Of a stretch of DNA of 35,196 nt, positions 1 to 8,484 are shown piece after piece; positions within the stretch are counted from its first letter, which is position 1, and every line of letters begins with the position of its first letter. The notes under the pieces were generated by a model that did no database searches, was not told the DNA's origin, and was given only the letters and a program-made list of their open reading frames with translations. Source of the stretch: Nitrospirota bacterium (GTDB taxonomy: Bacteria > Nitrospirota > Thermodesulfovibrionia > Thermodesulfovibrionales > SM23-35); contig JBFMCL010000006.1 of NCBI GenBank assembly GCA_040754395.1, positions 1 to 35,196 on the forward strand. The letters are read 5' to 3'. A program made the position numbers and the translations under genes.

Positions 1-219
1 CACAGAAGTGCCGCAGTGAGCTACGGTATCGGCTTCAAGAAACCCCGGACGGGACTCGTCCCATTGGTTTGTCTTGATCGGTATCTGTTTTCTCAGAAGA
101 GTACCTGGCTTTGTCGTGGCCCGACCATGCCCTTTATATTTCACCCTGACCGGTTTGAGGAGCCTGTCAATTCGTGGGAGAGATCGTATCTTGACAGTTT
201 TCAGGAAGAGTTTTTATAA
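1..219 (+). CDS. C-terminal end of an unidentified protein (partial)
   Basis: The frame is open from the first base of the window to a TAA at 217-219, so this may be the tail of a gene beginning upstream. I do not recognise the 72 visible residues; they end in an acidic, aromatic stretch (SYLDSFQEEFL). There is no convincing ribosome binding site before the internal GTG at 16, which argues for a tail rather than a small complete gene. A consensus promoter for the next operon overlaps its last codons. It could also be a chance open frame; confidence is low. Confidence 0.35.
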   Translation, partial: HRSAAVSYGIGFKKPRTGLVPLVCLDRYLFSQKSTWLCRGPTMPFIFHPDRFEEPVNSWERSYLDSFQEEFL

Positions 220-220
220 T
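191..220 (+). promoter_or_regulatory. Consensus sigma70-type promoter of the yceD-rpmF-plsX-fabH operon
   Basis: TTGACA at 191-196 and TATAAT at 215-220 are separated by 18 bases. Both hexamers match the full consensus. Transcription would start near 227, leaving a leader of about 30 bases before the yceD start at 257. The element lies inside the last codons of the upstream open frame. Confidence 0.65.
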
Positions 221-256
221 TTAATGATTTAACGAAAAAATAGCGGTCTTTTATAA

Positions 257-754
257 ATGAAGGTATTTATCTCAGACATTCCTTATGAGGGATTAGATCT
301 TGAGCTGCAGCAAACAGTAGAATCCAGTGCCGTAATCTCACCCGTCAAGATTCAGCTAAGGGTCGAAAGAGTTGGTGATGAGGTTATTGTCAGGGGAATT
401 CTTTCTGCAGACATACGACTGGAATGCAGTAGATGTTTGAAAGAATTTTTTAGTATAATAACAGTTCCGGTTGATGTCGTGTATCATCCCGTGGAAGAGC
501 TCAGGGGTGAAGAAAAGCATGAGATTATGGGAGAAGAACTCGATCTGGATTTTTACACAGGAGAAGAGATTGATATTGACGCGCTTATCCAGGAGCAGAT
601 AGTCCTGAATCTCCCGATGAAGCCTCTCTGCAGGGAGATGTGCGGGGGAATATGTGCGAAATGCGGTGCTGACCTCAATGAAGGAAAATGTGCCTGCGAT
701 ACAAGGAAAACAGATTCAAGGTTTGATATTCTGAAAAAACTATTAAAGGAATGA
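257..754 (+). CDS. yceD: YceD/DUF177 family protein
   Basis: A 165-residue protein of the DUF177 (YceD) family, encoded almost universally just before rpmF and linked in the literature to 23S rRNA/ribosome assembly. Visible family traits are the central CSRCLKEF segment, an acidic stretch around residues 90-105, and a C-terminal cysteine cluster (CREMCGGICAKCGADL, then CACD) that probably binds metal, as in many non-enterobacterial members. The start at 257 gives the expected N-terminus but has no obvious Shine-Dalgarno sequence. The stop is 13 bases before rpmF, so they are co-transcribed. The family is secure from sequence plus context; the molecular role is poorly defined. Confidence 0.9.
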   Translation: MKVFISDIPYEGLDLELQQTVESSAVISPVKIQLRVERVGDEVIVRGILSADIRLECSRCLKEFFSIITVPVDVVYHPVEELRGEEKHEIMGEELDLDFYTGEEIDIDALIQEQIVLNLPMKPLCREMCGGICAKCGADLNEGKCACDTRKTDSRFDILKKLLKE

Positions 755-767
755 AAGGAGTATACCA

Positions 768-956
768 TTGGCAAACCCAACACATAGACATACAAGGTCG
801 AGAAGGGACAAGAGGAGAGCTAACTGGAAGGGCCAGTTGCCCAACCTCGGCCTCTGTCCTGACTGCAACGAACTGAAGCTGCCGTTCAGGGCCTGCCCGA
901 ACTGCGGTTCATACAGCGGGCGCAAGGTTCTCACAATAGTCGAAAAAGAAATATGA
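768..956 (+). CDS. rpmF: 50S ribosomal protein bL32
   Basis: A 62-residue basic protein with the bL32 N-terminus (ANPTHRHTRSRRDKRRANWK) and a zinc-ribbon pair CPDC...CPNC, so this is the zinc-binding type of L32. It is a structural protein of the large ribosomal subunit. The start codon is TTG at 768, set by AAAGGAG at 754-760 seven bases upstream and by the conserved MANP start. It overlaps plsX by four bases (ATGA), indicating translational coupling. The order yceD-rpmF-plsX-fabH is a classic arrangement linking ribosome and lipid synthesis. Confidence 0.96.
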   Translation: MANPTHRHTRSRRDKRRANWKGQLPNLGLCPDCNELKLPFRACPNCGSYSGRKVLTIVEKEI

Positions 957-1981
957 AGATTGCCCTGGATGCAATGGGGGGTGATTATGCCCCTGCAGTG
1001 AATATTGAGGGCGCTCTTGATACAATCAACAATTTCGATGATGTAGAAGTTATCCTCGTAGGTAATGAATCAATTCTCTCAAGGGAACTTGACAGCAGAA
1101 GATTCCCTCCCAGCAGAATATCCGTAAAACACGCATCACAGGTCGTCGGAATGGATGAATCTCCTGCTGCTGCGATAAGGAAGAAGCGGGATTCTTCCAT
1201 ACGGAGGGGCATAGAACTCGTCAAGCACGGTGAGGCCGATGCGTTTGTGAGCGCAGGGCATTCCGGTGTGGTTATGGCTACTGCGCTGCTGGTGCTCAGA
1301 GCGTCCGAGCTTGTCGACAGGCCCGCGATTGCTACCATCATGCCCACATTGAAGGCGCCTTTTGTGCTTATAGATGCAGGGGCAAATATTCACTGCAGAC
1401 CTGAGAACCTGCTCCAGTTTGCACTCATGGGAAGCACATACTGCAGGGTTATCCTCGGAAGGGCTGAACCGAAAGTTGCACTTATCAGCACAGGAGAGGA
1501 AGACACAAAAGGGAACGAACTGACCAAAGAAACGTTCAAGCTGCTCAAGGAGGCAGATATCAACTTTGTCGGCAATATCGACGGGAAGGATATCTTTACC
1601 GGTGACGTTGATGTGATAGTCTGTGACGGGTTTACCGGAAACGTTATCCTCAAGACCAGTGAAGGGCTTGCAGACGCACTCATCAGGATGCTGAAACGAG
1701 AAGTTGCCAACCTGGCATCAGGAAGAATAGGGTACCTGTTCATGAAGCCGGCACTGAAGAATTTCAAGAAAAAGACGGATTATGACGAGTACGGGGGGGC
1801 TCCCCTTCTTGGCATCAACGGCACCTGTATCATAAGCCACGGGAGGTCCACTGCCAAGGCGATCAGGAACGCCCTGAGGGTCGCTTCGGACTTTGCCTCA
1901 AAAAAGGTCTATGAAATCATATCCTCCACCATCGCCAAAGATCTTGCCCACCACGAAAGGCTGAAGGTTGCGAAGAAGTAG
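953..1981 (+). CDS. plsX: Phosphate acyltransferase PlsX
   Basis: PlsX converts acyl-ACP and phosphate to acyl-phosphate, the acyl donor for PlsY in phosphatidic acid synthesis; it is a peripheral membrane enzyme. The 342-residue length is normal. The N-terminal IALDAMGGDYAP motif is diagnostic, and the central STGEEDTKGN and CDGFTGNV motifs are also family-typical. The ATG overlaps the rpmF stop by four bases, and the 3' end overlaps the fabH start by 14 bases. Confidence 0.96.
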   Translation: MKIALDAMGGDYAPAVNIEGALDTINNFDDVEVILVGNESILSRELDSRRFPPSRISVKHASQVVGMDESPAAAIRKKRDSSIRRGIELVKHGEADAFVSAGHSGVVMATALLVLRASELVDRPAIATIMPTLKAPFVLIDAGANIHCRPENLLQFALMGSTYCRVILGRAEPKVALISTGEEDTKGNELTKETFKLLKEADINFVGNIDGKDIFTGDVDVIVCDGFTGNVILKTSEGLADALIRMLKREVANLASGRIGYLFMKPALKNFKKKTDYDEYGGAPLLGINGTCIISHGRSTAKAIRNALRVASDFASKKVYEIISSTIAKDLAHHERLKVAKK

Positions 1982-2948
1982 AATTATTTCGACCGGTTCC
2001 TATCTTCCGGAGAGGGTTCTTTCAAATTCCGAACTTGAGAAAACAGTCGATACGTCCGACGAATGGATTACCGAGAGAACGGGAATAAGGGAAAGAAGGA
2101 TTGCCGATGAAGGGCAGGCGGCGTCAGACCTCGCCTTCGGCGCTTCAAAGGTGGCCATCGAAAGGGCAGGGCTTACGCCCGATGACATTGATCTCATTGT
2201 TGTTGCAACCATTTCGGGCGACATGGCATTCCCCTCTACCGCCTGCTTTCTCCAGCATAAGCTCTCTGCAGCAAGAGCTGCGGGGTTTGATGTCAATGCA
2301 GCCTGTTCAGGGTTCGTGTATGCCCTTCACATTGCCGACAGTTTCATAAGGACCGGTGTGCACAACTACATCCTTGTTGTCGGGACCGAGGTGCTCTCGA
2401 AGATAACGGACTGGGAAGACAGGGCCACATGTGTGCTTTTCGGAGACGGTGCCGGCGCTGCAGTGCTCGGGCCGACCGATGAGGACAGGGGGGTGCTCTC
2501 AACGCACATTAATTCCGACGGCAGTATGTGGGAGCTGATTCACGTTCCGGGCGGTGGATCAAGGCAGCCTGCGTCTGAAGCGTCCGTAAGGAACAAGCAG
2601 CATTATATCAAAATGAAGGGAAACGAGACGTTCAAGGTTGCGGTGAGAACCCTTGAAGAACTTGTGATAAAGACCCTTGAAGAGAACGGGCTTGAACCGT
2701 CGCAGCTTTCCCTGCTTATCCCGCACCAGGCGAACCTGAGGATAATACAGGCAACTGCGGAAAGGCTTGGGATGCCGATGGAAAAGGTTGTCATGAATCT
2801 CGAAAGATACGGCAATACATCAGCGGCTTCCATTCCCATCGCTCTCGATGAGGCTGTTGCATCGGGCAGGGTGAAAGAAGGAGATTACATTCTCCTTGAG
2901 GCGTTCGGCGGAGGGCTCACCTGGGCTTCTGCATTAATAAAGTGGTAA
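1968..2948 (+). CDS. fabH: Beta-ketoacyl-ACP synthase III (KASIII)
   Basis: FabH condenses acetyl-CoA with malonyl-ACP to start type II fatty acid synthesis. The 326 residues include the catalytic triad Cys113 (NAACSGF), His253 (IPHQAN) and Asn283 (YGNTSAAS). The TTG start at 1968 lies inside plsX (14-base overlap); it gives the family N-terminus (RIISTGSYLPERVLSN) at the right distance. The 3' end overlaps the converging histidine kinase gene by 15 bases (2934-2948), with no terminator hairpin between them. It is the housekeeping initiator and distinct from the two FabF-like ketosynthases at 6834-9720. Confidence 0.96.
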   Translation: MRRSRIISTGSYLPERVLSNSELEKTVDTSDEWITERTGIRERRIADEGQAASDLAFGASKVAIERAGLTPDDIDLIVVATISGDMAFPSTACFLQHKLSAARAAGFDVNAACSGFVYALHIADSFIRTGVHNYILVVGTEVLSKITDWEDRATCVLFGDGAGAAVLGPTDEDRGVLSTHINSDGSMWELIHVPGGGSRQPASEASVRNKQHYIKMKGNETFKVAVRTLEELVIKTLEENGLEPSQLSLLIPHQANLRIIQATAERLGMPMEKVVMNLERYGNTSAASIPIALDEAVASGRVKEGDYILLEAFGGGLTWASALIKW

Positions 2949-5090
2949 GTCCCTGATTCTTGCATCAAGAAGCCGTCTTACTGTTGAAAGCAGTTCAATC
3001 CCCTCAAACGGTTTTTTTATGAAAGCGTTCACTGACTCATCCCTGGTTATGGCGTCGGTGCCGTAGCCGGACACAACGATGATCTTGACTCCGGGCCTGA
3101 TTTTCCTGAGATTCATGACCAGTTCCGGCCCTTCCATGAGCGGCATCATGACGTCGGTGATTATCAGCGGGACTTTGTCTGAAACACTCCTGAACGTGTC
3201 GATCGCCGTAAGGGGATTGTGTTCAGGCATGACCGTATAACCGTGTGTTTCGAGGATATCCCTGATATAATTCAGCACATCCCTGTCATCATCGATCACA
3301 AGGATATTCTCATTGCCTTCCACTGAGACAGGAAGCGGCTTAAGCACCTTCGGAGCAGTCTTTTCGGAAACAGGGAAAAAGATGTCAAACGTGGTGCCTT
3401 TGCCCACTTCGCTCTGAACAGAGACATATCCCCTGTGGTCTTTGACTATCCCGTAAACCGTTGCGAGGCCAAGGCCTGTTCCCTTTCCTTTTTCCTTGGT
3501 CGTGAAAAACGGGTCAAATATCTTTCCGATAAGTTCCTGGGGAATGCCGAATCCCGTATCGGAGGCGGTCAGAACGATATATCTGCCCGGAATGATGTAT
3601 GCGGGCATGTCCCTGGAGCTGCTGCCGACGTCGATCATGTCAGTTTTTATGGTGATGAGGCCCCCGTCCGGCATCGCGTCGCGCGCATTGACCATGAGGT
3701 TCATGATCACCTGTTCGATCTGGTTTGGGTCGCCCTCAATCAGGGGGATATTGTTCTGCAGATTTATCTTCAGGCCAATTCTCTTATCCAGTACCCCTTC
3801 GAACAACTTCGCAGAGTCGTTGACAATGTCGTTCAGGCTCAGCGGCAGCACCTCGTGCGCTTCTCTGCGTGCAAAGCTGAGGAGTTTTGATACCATTACC
3901 CCGGCCTTGCGCGCCGAACTTTCGATATTTCTCACCCTCTGTCTCGAAGTGTCATCAAGATTGCTGAACTCCAGCAGCAGCTCGGCATATCCGAGTATCG
4001 CGGTCAGGATATTGTTGAAATTGTGGGCGATCCCCCCGGCGAGCGCCCCGACGGACTCCATCTTCTGGGAATGCATGAGCTGTTCCTGTATTTTCTTCTT
4101 TTCAGTGATATCCCTGTAGAATGACTGGATATAGAGTTCATCGCCAATGGTAATGGCTTTTGAACTGACTTCAAGGAGAACCCTGCTTCCGTCTTTCTTG
4201 TAATGCTCTGTTTCGAAGATGAGGGATTCGCCCTGAAGGATCCTCGAAAACCGGTCAGCATGCTTTTCCCGCTCCCCGCTTGTCTTAAGGAGCTCAACGT
4301 TAATCCCGACTAACGCTGCACGGTCAAACCCATGTATCTCGCAGGCTTTCTGGTTCACATTGACGATGATCCCGTTCTTGTCGAGTACTATAACGCCGTC
4401 AGTCGCATTGTCAAAGATCGACCTGTGCCATTTTTCCGAGATGGCAAGCTCTTTTGTCCGTTCCTGGACCAATTCTTCGAGTTGGGCTGAATAGATTTTG
4501 AGCTGATTTTTTTGTTGATCTAAGTCATACTGAAGACTAAGTTCACTTAAAAGTCTCTTGTGACTCAAAAATCTCCAGATAAAAGCAACCGAAAAAATGG
4601 AAATCATAAAAGCGTTGTTACTCAAAAAAATTGATCGATTGGTTACTTGGTCAAATATCAATATGGGAAATAGATAGATCGAATATATGGAAAATCCGAC
4701 AAAAAACGATAGTGGTAAGTTGAGGGGTAATATTCCTAGAACACAAATGATAAGGAGCGTCATTCCGGCATAGTAAGGTGATTGATGACCGCCGAAAGAA
4801 AGAATCATAAGTTCAATTGCTATTGCTGATGCAATAGCTCCAACTATGAGAAGCGAATATTGATAATATAGACTTTTCTTGAGTCTGTTGAGAAAATATA
4901 GGGAGATTAGAATGGATGAAACTACTAAACGATAGACTATGAACTTATGAAAATTGTCTGGTGTGACGAAATAATCTAATATTCCAATTAACAAAAATAA
5001 AATTGCTCCGAATAAAGCACTCAGACCTGTCCATAAGTGCGTAAGCGTTTCAATGTAGTTTTTTAAATATTGTTCTTTTTCCGATTCCAT
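2934..5090 (-). CDS. Membrane-bound hybrid sensor histidine kinase (TM sensor, PAS, HisKA, HATPase, REC)
   Basis: A 718-residue hybrid kinase. Residues 1-180 are hydrophobic with about six membrane segments and no recognised ligand domain. A short coiled coil (185-220) leads to a PAS domain (about 221-330). The phospho-acceptor is His356 in GGIAHNFNN, an NtrB-like HisKA with Asn in place of the usual Asp. The ATPase has an N box ([11 protein letters not shown]), DTGFGIP (511-517) and GTGLGL (537-542). The C-terminal receiver has Asp646 (ITDVMMP) and KKP near 693. No DNA-binding output is encoded nearby. It is the last gene on the minus strand after the acyl carrier/ketosynthase operon, 49 bases behind the desaturase. 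Base composition changes sharply near codon 200: 4561-4620 is 19/60 GC while 3661-3720 is 37/60, suggesting a chimera of a conserved kinase core with a foreign sensor. Confidence 0.93.
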   Translation of the reverse strand: MESEKEQYLKNYIETLTHLWTGLSALFGAILFLLIGILDYFVTPDNFHKFIVYRLVVSSILISLYFLNRLKKSLYYQYSLLIVGAIASAIAIELMILSFGGHQSPYYAGMTLLIICVLGILPLNLPLSFFVGFSIYSIYLFPILIFDQVTNRSIFLSNNAFMISIFSVAFIWRFLSHKRLLSELSLQYDLDQQKNQLKIYSAQLEELVQERTKELAISEKWHRSIFDNATDGVIVLDKNGIIVNVNQKACEIHGFDRAALVGINVELLKTSGEREKHADRFSRILQGESLIFETEHYKKDGSRVLLEVSSKAITIGDELYIQSFYRDITEKKKIQEQLMHSQKMESVGALAGGIAHNFNNILTAILGYAELLLEFSNLDDTSRQRVRNIESSARKAGVMVSKLLSFARREAHEVLPLSLNDIVNDSAKLFEGVLDKRIGLKINLQNNIPLIEGDPNQIEQVIMNLMVNARDAMPDGGLITIKTDMIDVGSSSRDMPAYIIPGRYIVLTASDTGFGIPQELIGKIFDPFFTTKEKGKGTGLGLATVYGIVKDHRGYVSVQSEVGKGTTFDIFFPVSEKTAPKVLKPLPVSVEGNENILVIDDDRDVLNYIRDILETHGYTVMPEHNPLTAIDTFRSVSDKVPLIITDVMMPLMEGPELVMNLRKIRPGVKIIVVSGYGTDAITRDESVNAFIKKPFEGIELLSTVRRLLDARIRDLPLY

Positions 5091-5122
5091 GGCTATATAT
5101 TCAATTTACAAGAAATCATCGT

Positions 5123-5141
5123 GACTGTCGAGCGACAAGTC
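5123..5141. repeat. Imperfect inverted repeat between desaturase and kinase genes
   Basis: GACTGTCG and CGACAAGTC flank a central AG. The inner five pairs are perfect and the outer three pair with one bulge. It abuts the desaturase stop and lies 32 bases before the kinase start. No T-tract follows on the minus strand, so an operator or weak attenuator is as likely as a terminator. A poor promoter-like pair (TTGACT, 17 bases, GATGAT on the minus strand) overlaps it. Confidence 0.3.
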
Positions 5142-6561
5142 AAGAACCCGATTTTTTTACTTTTTTTAGAATTAACCTAGCGGTGTCCATTCCCAAATAT
5201 GCCGCGCCCGGTATCCCTTGTGTTTGTGTCGTCCAGTGTCCGCATAAATAGAGCCTTTTAATTGAGGTAGACTGTCTCAATTCAGGAGTAAATAATTGTG
5301 AAGGTAAACTGGCCCAACCGTAGGCTGCTCCCTTGTAATTGAGAGTATATCTATAAAGGGTATAAGGCGTCGCGGCGTCTTTATAGATGATATGTGAAGA
5401 TAAATGAGGAATTATGTGTTTTTCTATTCGCTCTATGAAGGATTCTAATGATTTAGATTTATTATTTTTCCAGTACGCTCTGTTTTTAAAAGGGGCATTT
5501 ACAAATGCTAAAATAGTCTTATTGTCAGGTGATAAACGTACCATATATCCACCGACAGCTTCCAGGTCTCCCTTTTTTGCATACATATATATTTTGTCTA
5601 AATCATAATAAGGCAAATACCATACGTTGGTGCCTGGGTTTGGCAACGAATCAAAGACTTTATCAATACCCAGGTATAAAATAAAGGTCGACAACGAAGG
5701 AATCATACCATCAATTATTTGTAATACATCTTTGTTTACAGTTTTTTTGCCTAAAAGCTTGAAAAAAGTCTGCATTGCATCGCATGCAGAAATGACATAA
5801 TCAGAAGCGACAAAACCGTAGTTTTCCAGCATTACGCCGGTAACGCGATTATCTTTTGCTCTGATTTTCTTCACCAGGCTTGATAATAATAGCTCCCCAC
5901 CAAATGATTTAAACTTCTCCGCCAGGGTATCTGACAGCACCTGCATTCCTCCCTCGGGATAATACCCACCGTCAAGAATAAATTCAGTAAAAATCTTGGT
6001 ACCTGTGAAGGCAGAGATCATCGAAGGTGGTAATGCCCCATTACCGAAAGAGGGTAACGCGATCATGGCTTTTAAGTGTTCATCCTGAAAATATTGGTCA
6101 AGGAGTTCCTTAAATGTTTGTTTCCTAAATGCTGCAAAATTTATAGGATTAAAGGAGGTAAGGTGCTGGATGAATTTGCGAATATTGGCAGCTTCGTGAG
6201 GGAAAGTGTATTGAATTTGATCAATAGTCTTGTCTAAATCAGGCCAAAAGGTAATTTTGTGGTCAGGGGTAATGATAATATCGGAAGGAACATATCGTTT
6301 TATCTGTAGAGTATTTTCTAACCCGAGTCCTTCAATGATTAGCCTCATGTTTCCACCATGTCTGTAACTACCAAAAGAATGTGCAGCAGCGTCAAAGGTA
6401 TATCTTCCTCTTTTGAAGGAAGTACAATAGCCGCCTGGTTTGTGATGCTGCTCTGCGATAAGTACCTTCATCCCGGCTTTTGCAAGATAGCAGCCGCAGA
6501 CAAGGCCACCGAGTCCTGCCCCTATAATAATAGCGTCATATGAATCGATTTTATCAGGCAT
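5140..6561 (-). CDS. CrtI/phytoene-desaturase-like FAD-dependent oxidoreductase
   Basis: A 473-residue flavoprotein of the phytoene desaturase/retinol saturase superfamily. The N-terminal Rossmann FAD motif is IIIGAGLGGL (about residues 11-20), followed by EQHHKPGGYC. The C-terminal FAD signature is near residues 430-460 (LYLCGHW, then IPGAAYLGMDTA). Such enzymes introduce, move or reduce double bonds in polyenes; the substrate cannot be read from sequence. It starts two bases after the ACP stop, with GGAAG as a plausible ribosome binding site. No phytoene synthase or other carotenoid gene is in the window, so an ACP-bound or released polyene from the adjacent ketosynthases is the more likely substrate (inference). 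CrtI-like enzymes beside FabF, FabZ and ACP also occur in gene sets proposed for ladderane lipid synthesis in anammox bacteria. The gene is very AT-rich (18/60 GC at 5461-5520). Confidence 0.85.
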   Translation of the reverse strand: MPDKIDSYDAIIIGAGLGGLVCGCYLAKAGMKVLIAEQHHKPGGYCTSFKRGRYTFDAAAHSFGSYRHGGNMRLIIEGLGLENTLQIKRYVPSDIIITPDHKITFWPDLDKTIDQIQYTFPHEAANIRKFIQHLTSFNPINFAAFRKQTFKELLDQYFQDEHLKAMIALPSFGNGALPPSMISAFTGTKIFTEFILDGGYYPEGGMQVLSDTLAEKFKSFGGELLLSSLVKKIRAKDNRVTGVMLENYGFVASDYVISACDAMQTFFKLLGKKTVNKDVLQIIDGMIPSLSTFILYLGIDKVFDSLPNPGTNVWYLPYYDLDKIYMYAKKGDLEAVGGYMVRLSPDNKTILAFVNAPFKNRAYWKNNKSKSLESFIERIEKHIIPHLSSHIIYKDAATPYTLYRYTLNYKGAAYGWASLPSQLFTPELRQSTSIKRLYLCGHWTTQTQGIPGAAYLGMDTARLILKKVKKSGS

Positions 6562-6563
6562 TT

Positions 6564-6821
6564 CTAACTTCCATCTGTTTTTTGTTTAAGCAACATTATG
6601 GTCAAATCTATTACCTGTCTAGGAGTGGTAATGCTAGGGATGTCTTCATCTCGCACAGAAATCTTATATTTTTTTTCGATAGCAACAACAATCTCAATTG
6701 CCTTGATTGAATCGATCTCCAAATCATTTGCCAAATTCATATCTGCGGTAATGTCTTCCGTATCCGTTCCTGAAACATCAGAGATAATAGATATGATTTC
6801 TTGCTCTACATTTTCTACCAT
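6564..6821 (-). CDS. Acyl carrier protein of the accessory operon
   Basis: An 85-residue acyl carrier protein. Ser38 in LEIDSIKAIE is the phosphopantetheine attachment site. The DSIK form, rather than DSLD of housekeeping AcpP, resembles carrier domains of secondary lipid and polyketide systems. It is set up by AAGGAG upstream, 12 bases after the ketosynthase stop, and is followed after two bases by the desaturase gene. It presumably carries the chain handled by the two ketosynthases and the dehydratase next to it. No dedicated phosphopantetheinyl transferase is visible, so a cellular one would be needed. Confidence 0.93.
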   Translation of the reverse strand: MVENVEQEIISIISDVSGTDTEDITADMNLANDLEIDSIKAIEIVVAIEKKYKISVRDEDIPSITTPRQVIDLTIMLLKQKTDGS

Positions 6822-6833
6822 TATAGCTCCTTA

Positions 6834-8039
6834 TTAGATGAATTTTTTCAAAACCAGGCAGGCATTATTGCCACCGAAGGCATAAGAATTATTGAGTGCA
6901 AAATTGACTTCACACTCTCTAGAGTCATTTGGAACGCAATCAATATCACATTCAGGATCAGCAGTCTCAAAATTAATTGTCGGTGGTATGATATTATTCT
7001 TCACAGCGAGAGCACAGGCAATTGCCTCAAGTGATGAGGCAGCACCCATTGTGTGTCCGAGCATAGACTTGATTGAACTCACAGGAATGTGCAGATACCT
7101 GTCACCAAACACTTCTTTGATGGCAGCGCATTCGGTTTTGTCATTTGCTGGAGTTCCCGTGCCATGTGCACTGATGTAGTCTACATCCTCTTTTTGAATT
7201 CCTGCATTCTGTAAGGCTTTTGTCATGCACATAGCGACTCCTTCAACCGATGGTTGAGTCATATGACTGGCATCACAGCTAAGCCCATAACCCAATATCT
7301 CCGCATAAATTGTTGCATTCCTTTCCAAAGCGTGTTCTAACGCTTCCAATACGAGTATTCCTGCGCCTTCTGCAACCATCATGCCTTTGCGGTTTTTGTC
7401 AAAAGGCTGACATTTTTCTGGTGCGACAGCCGAAAATTGATTAAAACCGGTGAAAGATATTCTTGAAAATGGGTCTGAGGCACCTGCGAGGACCATATCC
7501 AACCTATTTAAAGATATTAAGTCGAAACCGTAACCTATTGCATAATTACCAGCTGCACAAGCAGTCGAAAATATGTAATTTCCACTGCCAAGATGCAAAT
7601 GCTTTGCTATTGCTGCCGGCGTAGAATGCACTGGAAGCTGACAAATCAGGTTCTGTTCTATATCTTCATTTCTGATTACCTTGTCATTAATATGCTCAAT
7701 GACCTGTATAGATCCTGAAGTTATGCCAATGCAAGTTCCAAATCTTGCAAGAGGTATTTCATGCTGGGGCAAGCGGGAATCCTGTATGGCAAGCAATGAT
7801 GCTGCAATTGCCAGCTGAGACGCGCGACTATGAAAAATCAGGTCTTCGACAGGTAAAAAATTTAAGGGGTCAAACAACTTTACTTCTCCACCATTGTGAG
7901 TAAAATGATTCGATGTATCAAAAGATGACACGGGACTGATCCCGGATTTTCCGTTCAGAAGGCTCTCCCAGAAGTCTTCCCAACCGATGCCGATGGAGGA
8001 AATAACTCCTAATCCAGTTATGACTACTCTCTTATTCAT
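6834..8039 (-). CDS. Beta-ketoacyl-ACP synthase, FabF-like, catalytically intact
   Basis: A 401-residue condensing enzyme with the full KAS I/II triad: Cys161 (STACAAGN), His292 (AHGTGTPAND) and His329 (MLGHTMGAA), plus the conserved Lys324. It would elongate an ACP-bound chain with malonyl units. It overlaps the dehydratase gene upstream by eight bases and is followed by the ACP gene. Its partner is probably the degenerate ketosynthase at 8485-9720, giving a KSalpha/KSbeta (chain-length-factor) pair as in type II polyketide and aryl polyene systems. The two proteins share fold landmarks throughout. The gene is AT-rich compared with the housekeeping fab genes at the window start. Confidence 0.93.
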   Translation of the reverse strand: MNKRVVITGLGVISSIGIGWEDFWESLLNGKSGISPVSSFDTSNHFTHNGGEVKLFDPLNFLPVEDLIFHSRASQLAIAASLLAIQDSRLPQHEIPLARFGTCIGITSGSIQVIEHINDKVIRNEDIEQNLICQLPVHSTPAAIAKHLHLGSGNYIFSTACAAGNYAIGYGFDLISLNRLDMVLAGASDPFSRISFTGFNQFSAVAPEKCQPFDKNRKGMMVAEGAGILVLEALEHALERNATIYAEILGYGLSCDASHMTQPSVEGVAMCMTKALQNAGIQKEDVDYISAHGTGTPANDKTECAAIKEVFGDRYLHIPVSSIKSMLGHTMGAASSLEAIACALAVKNNIIPPTINFETADPECDIDCVPNDSRECEVNFALNNSYAFGGNNACLVLKKFI

Positions 8040-8466
8040 TTTTTACACTAAACACAAGCTCAGCCTCTGAGACTTTGCTTTCATGAACAAATGCTGTTGC
8101 TGACACGTATGCACCATTTGGCAGGGATTTAGTATTAACTGCTTTAATTATTAGCTGATCACCGGGAAAAACGGGATGCAAAAAACGAGCTTTCACCGAA
8201 CCTAAAAAATAAAGTGCCTTCTTCATTCCGTTATTTTGATCGGCAGAAAAAAGCACTATTGCAGCCTGAGCCATAGCTTCTATTATTGCGACTCCAGGCA
8301 TGATTGCCTTTTCAGGAAAATGTCCCAGGAAAAAGATGTCGTTACCCGAAATATTCTTTACCGCAGTGACTTCTTTCCCCGGTGTAAATTCGATGACCTT
8401 ATCGATCATGATGAAAGGAAAACGTTGTGGTATAAATTTCTTTATTTCCTCAAAATCAAGAGTCAT
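8032..8466 (-). CDS. FabZ-like beta-hydroxyacyl-ACP dehydratase (hot-dog fold)
   Basis: A 144-residue protein with the FabZ active site: His49 in FLGHFPEKAIMPGV and Glu63 in IIEAMAQ. The N-terminal QRFPFIMIDKV segment is also typical of FabZ. It would remove water from 3-hydroxyacyl-ACP to give a trans-2-enoyl chain. With no ketoreductase or enoyl reductase in the operon, either primary-metabolism FabG supplies the 3-hydroxy substrate or the chain stays unsaturated (inference). It starts 18 bases after the chain-length-factor stop, with GGAG eight bases before the ATG, and overlaps the intact ketosynthase gene by eight bases. Confidence 0.92.
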   Translation of the reverse strand: MTLDFEEIKKFIPQRFPFIMIDKVIEFTPGKEVTAVKNISGNDIFFLGHFPEKAIMPGVAIIEAMAQAAIVLFSADQNNGMKKALYFLGSVKARFLHPVFPGDQLIIKAVNTKSLPNGAYVSATAFVHESKVSEAELVFSVKNE

Positions 8467-8484
8467 ACTCCAATCTCCATTATA

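Noticed and set aside
5140-6561. Carotenoid biosynthesis gene (true phytoene desaturase)
   Set aside because: No phytoene synthase, cyclase or hydroxylase is nearby; the neighbours are acyl-chain enzymes, so only the broad CrtI-like family is claimed.
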